Shown: in pieces, positions 57,831-64,000 of the stretch | Layout: each line of letters begins with the position of its first letter | How positions within the stretch are numbered: position 1 is the stretch's first letter | Assembly (NCBI GenBank): GCA_900317425.1 | Contig: ONGR01000001.1 | Span: 85,368 to 149,367 of the forward strand | Source: an uncultured Eubacteriales bacterium | GTDB taxonomy: Bacteria; Bacillota; Clostridia; Oscillospirales; Oscillospiraceae | Direction: 5' to 3' | Length of the DNA: 64,000 bases | Notes under the pieces: model-generated | The model's database searches: none | Told to the model about the DNA's origin: nothing | The model's input: the letters and a program-made list of their open reading frames with translations, nothing else | Position numbers and translations under genes: made by a program

Positions 57831-59671
57831 TCCCTATTCTTATTTCCGATAAGTTCGACCTGCTGCGTCTGAAGGACAGCAATGGTAAGGCCATGTTCGA
57901 CAGCGAGGGCCGCGCCCTGTATGTTCCGGACACCAATCCCACCATCCCGGAGCACAACGGCCTGGGTGAGATGGGCGACGCCATCAGCTGCATTGTCAAG
58001 AGCACCATCAACGCCCCGGACGAGCTGACCATGACTTATTCCGTCACTGGCAGCCTGTATAAGGACATCAAAGAGCGCTGCGTGATCATGGCCAAGCCAG
58101 ATCAGACGCGTGGCCCTCAGCCTTTCCGCATTTACCGCATCACCAAAGCCATCAAGGGACGTATCACCATCTATGCCCGCCATCTGGCCCATGACGGGCT
58201 TTCCGGCATCCCGGTGGCTCCTTTTACCGCATCGGACATCCAGGGCGCTATGGCCGGTCTAAAGGCCAACGCGATGGTCAACTGTCCCTTCAAGTTGACC
58301 ACCACCCGCACCACGGCGGCGAAGTTCTCTGTAAAGGTCCCCACCGACATCTGGTCGCTCCTCGGCGGCCAGCAGGGAAGCCTCCTGGACGTTTATGGCG
58401 GCGAGTACAGCTTCGACGGCTACAACGTCACCCTGGGGAGTCGTATTGGCCAGGACAACGGTGTAACCGTCAGATACGGCGTCAACATGGTGGATCTGGA
58501 ACAGGACAAAAATATCGCCAACTGCTATACCGGCGTGGTGGCCTACTGGCGCAACGAGGATGATGAGATCCACAGCCCGGTGATGTATGCCGGCGGCACC
58601 TATGGTTATGTGCGGATTCTCCCTGTGGATATGTCCACCAAGTGGGAGAGCAAGCCCACCGTGGAGCAGTTGAAGGCAGCGGCGGTCAAGTACATCAAGG
58701 ACAATGAGATCGGCGTTCCCAATGTGTCCTGGAAGGTCAAGATGGTAGACCTGGCCGACACGGAGGAGTACAAGAATATCGCGCTTCTTGAACGTGTCAG
58801 CCTGGGTGATACCGTTGGCGTGGAGTTCGAGCAGCTGGGCGTGGATGCGACGTCCCGCGTCAGATCTATCGAGTGGGACGTGCTGAAAGAGCGGTATCAG
58901 ACCATTACCCTCGGCAGCGTCAAGGCCAACATCGCCAGCACCATCGCCGCACAGGCCCGTGAGCTGGCCCAGACACCTACGCGATCGGAGACAATAAACA
59001 TCGCCACGGGCCTTGCTGCTGTCGCTATGGGGCTCAAGGGTGGCGCCGCTCGTCTGCTGGATACCAATGACGACGGATATCCCGACGAGTTCTACGTTGG
59101 TGACAACGAGGATCCCGCACTTGCCCGATACGTTGCTCGCTGGAACTATCTCGGCCTGGCGGTATCTGACAACGGCTACAACGGCCCCTTCAAAATGGGC
59201 TGGACGCCGGAGGGCGGCTTCATGGCCTGGATGATCACGGCAGCAAAACTGATTGCCGGCACTATCCAGAGCGCAGACGGTAAATCATTCTACCTCAATC
59301 TGGACACCGGCGAGCTGCGATGCGGCGGGACGATCAGTGTCGGCGGGCAAAACAACACATTTGGACGGCTGGATTTGTATAACAGCTCTGGGAATCTTGT
59401 CGGAACCGTTGGAAACAACGGGGTTGTACAAGAGTTCACCAGTGCGTCTGGAACGGCGTATAAAAGCGTATTGGTCGCGCCTTCTATTACTTTCTTTAAA
59501 AACGGCGTAGCGTTGGGGTCGTTTTCTGGAAATCTCCTCACAATGACAGACCCAAGCGCCACAGGTGCTGATAGTCAATCTATTGCCATTAACGGAAATG
59601 ATGGGCGCATTCGTTGCCGAAAACTCGTTGTTGACGGATCCATAATTCTCAACGGACGCGAGATCACATAA
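57827..59671 (+). CDS. Tail-associated protein (Tal/gp27-like)
   Basis: 614 residues. The first 400 (IPILISDKFDLLRLKDSN...TMTYSVTGSLYKDI...FRIYRITKAIKGRITIYARHLAHDGLSGIPV) are the siphovirus gp27-like hub with an ELxxYG-like SLLDVYGGEYSFD. The C-terminus (GTIQSADGKSFYLNLDTGELRCGGTISVGG) is the common fibre-attachment end. ATGA overlap with the Dit gene. Confidence 0.87.
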   Translation: MIPILISDKFDLLRLKDSNGKAMFDSEGRALYVPDTNPTIPEHNGLGEMGDAISCIVKSTINAPDELTMTYSVTGSLYKDIKERCVIMAKPDQTRGPQPFRIYRITKAIKGRITIYARHLAHDGLSGIPVAPFTASDIQGAMAGLKANAMVNCPFKLTTTRTTAAKFSVKVPTDIWSLLGGQQGSLLDVYGGEYSFDGYNVTLGSRIGQDNGVTVRYGVNMVDLEQDKNIANCYTGVVAYWRNEDDEIHSPVMYAGGTYGYVRILPVDMSTKWESKPTVEQLKAAAVKYIKDNEIGVPNVSWKVKMVDLADTEEYKNIALLERVSLGDTVGVEFEQLGVDATSRVRSIEWDVLKERYQTITLGSVKANIASTIAAQARELAQTPTRSETINIATGLAAVAMGLKGGAARLLDTNDDGYPDEFYVGDNEDPALARYVARWNYLGLAVSDNGYNGPFKMGWTPEGGFMAWMITAAKLIAGTIQSADGKSFYLNLDTGELRCGGTISVGGQNNTFGRLDLYNSSGNLVGTVGNNGVVQEFTSASGTAYKSVLVAPSITFFKNGVALGSFSGNLLTMTDPSATGADSQSIAINGNDGRIRCRKLVVDGSIILNGREIT

Positions 59672-59681
59672 GGAGGGTACC

Positions 59682-60098
59682 ATGGACGAAAAAACCTACG
59701 TCCTCGCTTATCCCGGCGAGGATATCGATGCCGCTATGAACCAGGTCGAGGACACCGGGGATCACGTGCAAGTTTGCCTTGTTGCCTCGCCAAACTCCTG
59801 GAACTACAAGAAATACGCCAGCGGCGATGCGATCCTGTGGGGGCGCTTTACGGTAACGCCCGGTGAATCCAATGCCAGCGGTAGCCAGTTTTACAGCAAC
59901 ATTATCACAATCCCCACGCCATTCGGCGTAGCAAATGCGTCGGTCGTCGGAAGCTGTGATAACCTGTGTGATGTTGTAAACACAGCTAACAGTTACGCCA
60001 GCAAGACGGTGTCGTTCCGCCTCAAGCGCCCGGTTGCGATCGACACGAATACTCCGATCACCGTGCAGTTGCAGGTGTTTGGCGTTTGGCGCCCCTGA
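59682..60098 (+). CDS. Hypothetical baseplate-region protein
   Basis: 138 residues, beginning MDEKTYVLAYPGEDIDAAMNQVEDTGDHV, then a beta-rich body ending in TVQLQVFGVWRP. The first 22 residues resemble the start used by fibre or baseplate proteins in related prophages. AGGAGGGTACC precedes the ATG. Confidence 0.65.
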   Translation: MDEKTYVLAYPGEDIDAAMNQVEDTGDHVQVCLVASPNSWNYKKYASGDAILWGRFTVTPGESNASGSQFYSNIITIPTPFGVANASVVGSCDNLCDVVNTANSYASKTVSFRLKRPVAIDTNTPITVQLQVFGVWRP

Positions 60099-60114
60099 AA
60101 AGGAGAGATGAAAA

Positions 60115-60735
60115 ATGATCGAGAAAAAGGTTAATCTGCGGCTGGATGAATGCGCCTTCCCGGAGCGAATCCGCGTCAGTCAGTTTGATACCATGTGGCA
60201 GTTCGTGTTCGGCATTCTCTATAAGTCCCGGCCGTGGCAGATCCCGACAGGAGCAACGGCTGTTCTCAATGGCCGCAAGCCGGACGGCAACGTGTTCGCC
60301 TTCTCCGGCACTATAGAAGACAACAAGGTGACCGTGGACTGCGACGTGCAGATGACCGCCGTGGCCGGGCAGACCGTGTGCGAGCTGAGCATCCTGTCTG
60401 ATGGCAAGGTTGTCGGAACAGCCAACTTTGTGCTTGATGTGGAGACTGCTCCGAAGTCGCCCGATGATGTGTCCAGCGAAACCACGCTGCCCGCCTATGC
60501 GGAGATTCTTGATGCGGCATCACGCGTTCCACCCAACACTACAAATTGGGTACTCTACGATGAAACTCTGCCGGACGAAACAGCAGAGCCGGTAGCTGTC
60601 GTTGACACGAACGGAACGACTTGGTATTTGGGCGTTGACACCAACGGGGTGCCTTTTGTTGGCAACACAAACAACGAAGTCGTGTGGGTTCCAACAGAAT
60701 CTGAATACGCAAATGGAGATGAGGTGAGATACTAA
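60115..60735 (+). CDS. BppU-like baseplate upper protein
   Basis: 206 residues. KKVNLRLDECAFPERIRVSQFDTMWQFVFGI...IPTGATAVLNGRKPDGNVFAFSGTIEDNKVTV is the BppU N-terminal domain. The C-terminus continues with PAYAEILDAASRV and a short tail. It likely joins fibres to the baseplate. It ends on the next start (TAATG). Confidence 0.8.
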   Translation: MIEKKVNLRLDECAFPERIRVSQFDTMWQFVFGILYKSRPWQIPTGATAVLNGRKPDGNVFAFSGTIEDNKVTVDCDVQMTAVAGQTVCELSILSDGKVVGTANFVLDVETAPKSPDDVSSETTLPAYAEILDAASRVPPNTTNWVLYDETLPDETAEPVAVVDTNGTTWYLGVDTNGVPFVGNTNNEVVWVPTESEYANGDEVRY

Positions 60736-61187
60736 TGCCTCTTGACAATGCCTATGTAATCAGTACATCAAAGCTGACAGCTATCGGAGACGCTATCCGA
60801 GGAAAGATTGGATCGAGTTCAAGCATGACGCTTGACGAGATGGCAACAGAAATTGCAAACATTAGCGGAGGCGGAAGTGCCATAGAAAGCGGTACGTTTA
60901 CGGGAAACGGCTCCAAGACCATTTCTATTACAATGCAGAATAATCCGTCTCATGTTATGATTTATTCTCCTTTTGCCGATTTTGGGACAAAAAACGCCTG
61001 GAATACAGCCATTGTCATTTATAATGTCGGAGAATCATATTACGCTTTGTCTTTTTACGGATCGAGTAACATGAATCCGAACAGAAAGGACGAATCAAAT
61101 ATTTCTTACGCAAATGGCACTTGGATGCTAACCGGCTTGCAATATGCAACCAGGAGTGGCAAAACGTATTATTGGTTTGCGTGGTAG
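60735..61187 (+). CDS. Tail fibre-type protein
   Basis: 150 residues. The N-terminus (VISTSKLTAIGDAIRGKIGSSSSMTLDEMATEIANI) is a short helical attachment motif used by several phage fibre proteins. The rest is beta-rich with many Ser, Asn and Tyr (ISITMQNNPSHVMIYSPF), a likely receptor-contact head. AT content is higher than in flanking genes, a usual sign of swapping of host-range modules. Confidence 0.7.
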   Translation: MPLDNAYVISTSKLTAIGDAIRGKIGSSSSMTLDEMATEIANISGGGSAIESGTFTGNGSKTISITMQNNPSHVMIYSPFADFGTKNAWNTAIVIYNVGESYYALSFYGSSNMNPNRKDESNISYANGTWMLTGLQYATRSGKTYYWFAW

Positions 61188-61203
61188 TTAGGGGTGATAA
61201 AAT

Positions 61204-62547
61204 ATGAGGCTTACAGATAAAGACGGAAATGTTCTGCCTAATCAGAAGTGGTATTCCGCGACAGATGCACAAGTGCAGGTTGCGATTGATGAGCGCATCA
61301 AGGACGGCACTCTGGTGGTTGGCGATGTGATTCCGAAAGAAAACATTTCTTTTGAGACAGAAACGACGAATGTCGATCTTATTGCAAACGGCGAGTGGAC
61401 TGACGGAATTTTTGTGGGGACGGACGGAGAAGGTGTCAGTAACGATGCATATACGCTGTCGGATTATTATCCGACGGATGACCAGACTCCGCTAACGATA
61501 CTCTGCAAAAAAACGAACTATAGCGTTTTCATCTGCTACTACGCGAGTGACAAAAGCTGGCTTGGCAAAAAAAACAGCGGATACACAACGGCAAACGAAC
61601 CCCTTCTGGTTCAGCCACTTGAAAACACAGCCTTCGTCCGAGTCAATATGGCTGTCGGATATAGAAATGGCGGAAACATTGCCGCGTCTCTTCCTATCAC
61701 GGTGAAAACCTACGACTGGCGGGACACGGCTGACAGCCGCATGAACCAGCTCGCAGTCCGAGCCGACATCTACTCTCAGATCGGCGAGCTTCGTGGGCTT
61801 TTGTGGAACTACACCAAATGGAACGGCAAAAAGCTGGTGGTGGACGGCAACAGCCTTGTACACGTTGCTGGCTGGGGCGAGAGCCTTGCCAGTTTTTTGG
61901 GGATGCAGTGTACGAACCTTGGCCGTAGTGGTCAGGGTCTTGTGTTCGGCACAAACAATGCACAGGGGCAAGCGGTCTATCCCAATGTATGGACTGCGGA
62001 AACCATCGTCCAAAGAGTGGCCAATGACTACCCGGAGCAGGCCGATCTGATTATGCTACAAGGCGATAGCAACGGTAGCCAGCCGAGCGGGAGCGTGACC
62101 GACCAGATGGACGGCGATAATCCGAAAACAACGTGGTATGCGAAGATCAACTATCTCATCCGTTGTCTGAAAGCCAAATACCCGAACGCCATCATTGTGA
62201 TCATGCCAGATCAGGTGCGCTACGATGGTGCAGTTAAGGCGCACGAGTTGGAACTCAATCACATATCGTTGACCACCATGCGAGAGATCGCAGAATATAA
62301 CCGCATTGCCTTTTACGACTTTGAACACGCAACGCCATTTAACCCCCTGCACGGCGAAAAAAACTGGTACAGTCTAAAAGGACAGAAGCCCACAATGAAT
62401 CAAGACTATGTTCACGCAAGCGGGACAGGTGGTCAAACGGTTTACGGTGTCGCAAAGGGAAAAGCGTTGGCGGGATTTGTATCACAGTTAATCTTTGATC
62501 CCAATGCCCCCAATAATGCGGCGGAAGATTGGACAAGTCTTATTTAG
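61204..62547 (+). CDS. Tail-associated SGNH/GDSL-like hydrolase
   Basis: 447 residues. An N-terminal lead (MRLTDKDGNVLPNQKWYSATDAQVQVAIDERI), a beta domain (about 50-170), then an SGNH hydrolase: block I DGNSL at 214-218 with nucleophile Ser217 (Asn in place of the usual Asp), Gly in LGRSGQG, block III GDSNGS, and the Asp-His pair in QDYVHASG. Such enzymes deacetylate or cleave esters in capsule or wall glycans, suiting a phage penetrating an acylated envelope. GGGGTG before ATG. Confidence 0.85.
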   Translation: MRLTDKDGNVLPNQKWYSATDAQVQVAIDERIKDGTLVVGDVIPKENISFETETTNVDLIANGEWTDGIFVGTDGEGVSNDAYTLSDYYPTDDQTPLTILCKKTNYSVFICYYASDKSWLGKKNSGYTTANEPLLVQPLENTAFVRVNMAVGYRNGGNIAASLPITVKTYDWRDTADSRMNQLAVRADIYSQIGELRGLLWNYTKWNGKKLVVDGNSLVHVAGWGESLASFLGMQCTNLGRSGQGLVFGTNNAQGQAVYPNVWTAETIVQRVANDYPEQADLIMLQGDSNGSQPSGSVTDQMDGDNPKTTWYAKINYLIRCLKAKYPNAIIVIMPDQVRYDGAVKAHELELNHISLTTMREIAEYNRIAFYDFEHATPFNPLHGEKNWYSLKGQKPTMNQDYVHASGTGGQTVYGVAKGKALAGFVSQLIFDPNAPNNAAEDWTSLI

Positions 62548-62558
62548 GGAGTGATACC

Positions 62559-62600
62559 TTGAAAAAGTTTGGAATTGACATTTCGGCTTACAGGGAATGA
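62559..62600 (+). pseudogene. 13-codon remnant resembling the start of a GH25 lysozyme
   Basis: TTG start, then KKFGIDISAYRE and stop. KK-x-GIDIS is the usual opening of GH25 muramidase endolysins (next expected residues would be the W-Q-G-type loop). The stop overlaps the holin upstream region. It is probably a relic of an ancestral lysin, replaced by the CHAP enzyme downstream. Confidence 0.45.
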
Positions 62601-62617
62601 GAAAGGAAGATACACAA

Positions 62618-63100
62618 ATGAAAACTGAAACCACAACCATCTCCGCCGTCATTGCGGCGGCCCTGGGCGCTCTGCTCAGCTACTGCGTCCAACTGCTTAT
62701 CCCGCTGATCGTGCTGATCCTGGTCATGCTGCTGGACTACGCCACCGGCATGACAAAAGCATGGATCCGGGGCGAACTGTGCAGCCGGATTGGCGTCAGG
62801 GGAATCCTGAAGAAACTGGGCTATATCGTCACCGTAGCCGTGGCCGGCGTCATGGACTGGCTGATCAGCTACGGTCTCAAGAGCGTGGGGATCGATTATA
62901 AGCTGCCGTTTCTCTTTGCGGCCATTGTCATGATCTGGCTCATCATCAACGAGCTTATCAGCATTCTCGAAAACGTGGCGGCCATCGGCGGCCCGACGCC
63001 GCCCTTTGTCACCAAACTGCTGAGCAAATTGAAGAACACCGTGGAGGACAAGGCCGGTGCCGCAGCCGGCGACAGGGAGGAGGTGCCCGACGATGACTGA
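62618..63100 (+). CDS. Phage holin
   Basis: 160 residues, three or four transmembrane segments (about 10-45, 70-95, 105-125) with LLDYATGMTKAWIRGEL, typical of the toxin secretion/phage lysis holin family (TcdE-like). It forms inner-membrane holes that release endolysin. GAAAGGAAG lies before the ATG; an earlier in-frame ATG at 62597 has no ribosome site. It overlaps the endolysin by 8 bp. Confidence 0.9.
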   Translation: MKTETTTISAVIAAALGALLSYCVQLLIPLIVLILVMLLDYATGMTKAWIRGELCSRIGVRGILKKLGYIVTVAVAGVMDWLISYGLKSVGIDYKLPFLFAAIVMIWLIINELISILENVAAIGGPTPPFVTKLLSKLKNTVEDKAGAAAGDREEVPDDD

Positions 63101-63854
63101 GAATCAGATCAGGCAGAGAGTTGTTGACGTGATGCGGGGCTGGGTTGGTGCTACCATGGGCAGCGCCAAGCACCGGGATATCGTGAACACCTACAACAGC
63201 CACAAGCCCCTGGCCCGTGGTTACGCCATCAAACCCACGGACGCCTACTGCGCCGCCACCGTCTCCGCCGCCTGGATCAAGGCCGGCGTGGTGCAGATCG
63301 CCGTCACGGAAGTCTCCGCTCCCAAGATCGTGGAGCTGGCCAAGGCCAAGGGCATCTGGGTGGAGAACGACGCCTATCGCCCTCAGCCCGGTGATGCCAT
63401 CGCTTACGACTGGGATGACAGCGGCTACGGCGACAACACCGGCTACGCTGACCACGTGGGCATCGTGGAGGCCGTCAGCGGCAACACCATCACCGTCATC
63501 GAGGGCAACATGGGATCTGCCGGCGTCGTGGGCCGTCGTTCTGTGGCCGTCAATGGCCGCTACATCCGGGGCTACATCACCCCCAAGTACAAGAGTTTGG
63601 CCACCGAGGAGACCCCGGTGACCGCGCAGGAAGGAGTATGCAATGTGAATCTTCCCATTCTGAGAGAGGGTAGCCGCGGCGGCTACGTCAAGTCGCTGCA
63701 GATCCTGCTCAACGCCTATTACGGCTGCCACCTGAGCGTTGACGGCATCTTCGGCCCGGCCACCAAGGCGGCCGTCATGGGCTTCCAGGGCAAAGAGGGC
63801 CTGGTCAAGGACGGCATCGTGGGCCCGAAATCCTGGGTCGCGCTGCTGCGTTGA
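63093..63854 (+). CDS. Endolysin: CHAP domain plus peptidoglycan-binding domain
   Basis: 253 residues. CHAP/NlpC-type peptidase at about 1-150: catalytic Cys in DAYCAATVSAAW and His in YADHVGIVEAVSG. A short linker follows, then a PG_binding_1 domain at about 180-253 (ILREGSRGGYVKSLQILLNAYYGCHLSVDGIFGPATKAAVMGFQ). It hydrolyses wall peptide cross-bridges at lysis. GGGAGGAGG before the ATG. Last gene of the prophage. Confidence 0.92.
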   Translation: MTENQIRQRVVDVMRGWVGATMGSAKHRDIVNTYNSHKPLARGYAIKPTDAYCAATVSAAWIKAGVVQIAVTEVSAPKIVELAKAKGIWVENDAYRPQPGDAIAYDWDDSGYGDNTGYADHVGIVEAVSGNTITVIEGNMGSAGVVGRRSVAVNGRYIRGYITPKYKSLATEETPVTAQEGVCNVNLPILREGSRGGYVKSLQILLNAYYGCHLSVDGIFGPATKAAVMGFQGKEGLVKDGIVGPKSWVALLR

Positions 63855-63925
63855 CCGGAGAGGCTTATTGCATATCTATTGCATAAAAAACGCCGGGGCC
63901 TCTTGAAAAGCGGCTGAAATTCGAG

Positions 63926-63972
63926 GAATGGCATTCAAGAGGTCAGCGGTTCGATCCCGCTTATCTCCACCA
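63926..63972 (+). repeat. attR, 47-bp attachment repeat
   Basis: Original host tRNA-Ala 3' half with GGTC variable loop. Upstream, 63855-63925 is non-coding phage DNA with the TATTGCATA-ATC-TATTGCATA tandem; ATCTATTGCA also occurs near the left end at 30964, a candidate integrase arm site. Bases 63973-64000 are host chromosome without a visible gene. Confidence 0.93.
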
Positions 63973-64000
63973 GACGCATTATGAAAGGCTTGATTTCTTC

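Larger units (their letters stand above)
30833..63972. mobile_element. Complete HK97-type siphovirus prophage in tRNA-Ala
   Basis: A 33.1-kb element bounded by a 47-bp direct repeat of the tRNA 3' half. It has integrase, CI/Cro switch, replication (initiator, DnaB), ParAB partition, packaging (HNH, TerS, TerL), head (portal, protease, HK97 capsid), tail (major tail protein, chaperones, tape measure, Dit, Tal, BppU-like), and lysis genes (holin, CHAP endolysin) in standard order. No core gene is visibly broken apart from a lysin remnant beside the holin. Confidence 0.95.

Overview
The window is GC-rich chromosomal DNA of an anaerobic, spore-forming, butyrate-producing Firmicute, followed by one apparently complete prophage. 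The host genes point to a gut Oscillospirales-type bacterium (Intestinimonas/Flavonifractor-like). The evidence is lysine 5,6-aminomutase next to AtoDA-type CoA-transferase, a crotonase-to-butyryl-CoA operon with electron-transfer flavoprotein, SpoIIP, a flavodiiron protein, and no aerobic respiratory genes. The species is inferred from gene content only.

Positions 1-30,800 are chromosome. Lysine fermentation genes (kamD-kamE, atoD-atoA) lie at 1-3,528. Next come transport and envelope genes (NhaC antiporter, PhzF-like isomerase, EamA permease, LCP ligase, nucleotidyltransferase). The infC-rpmI-rplT operon follows, with a structured attenuator leader and a probable ATA start codon. Then come a double-rubredoxin flavodiiron protein, trmB, and the crt-hbd-bcd-etfB-etfA operon (14.1-18.9 kb), which makes butyryl-CoA for the AtoDA transferase to release as butyrate. 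The 19-30.5 kb stretch holds a vitamin-type ECF S-component divergent from a MocR regulator, a GreA-like factor, a frameshifted alkyladenine glycosylase, spoIIP, a purine-class riboswitch on guanine deaminase, two kinases, a rhomboid protease, a secreted EEP-family enzyme and GtrA.

Positions 30,833-63,972 are a 33.1-kb HK97-type siphovirus prophage in a tRNA-Ala(GGC) gene. A 47-bp direct repeat with one mismatch marks attL and attR. Leftward lysogeny genes are integrase with a zinc ribbon, a membrane-tethered metal-binding protein, a voltage-gated K+ channel and a CI-like repressor; channel and repressor appear co-transcribed. An operator array separates them from rightward early genes: Cro, small regulators, an initiator with an iteron-like origin inside its gene, DnaB, ParA and an unusual ParB. 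A cluster of tiny, often cysteine-rich genes follows, then an antisense Cas2-like gene, an HUH Rep-like protein preceded by imperfect repeats, an HNH nuclease, a probable cos region, packaging and head genes, tail genes with a -1 frameshift signal, a tail SGNH hydrolase, holin and endolysin.

The most unusual signals are these: (1) a Kv channel in the repressor operon; (2) ParAB with a 17-19-bp near-palindrome repeated exactly at three distant places in the prophage and once degenerately at the integrase start; (3) a ParB carrying two C-terminal DUF551-like modules; (4) an apparently ON-type, slightly divergent purine riboswitch on a guanine-degrading gene; (5) an orphan Cas2-like gene and an HUH protein beside unexplained repeats. 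All functions are read from sequence; no database search was run.
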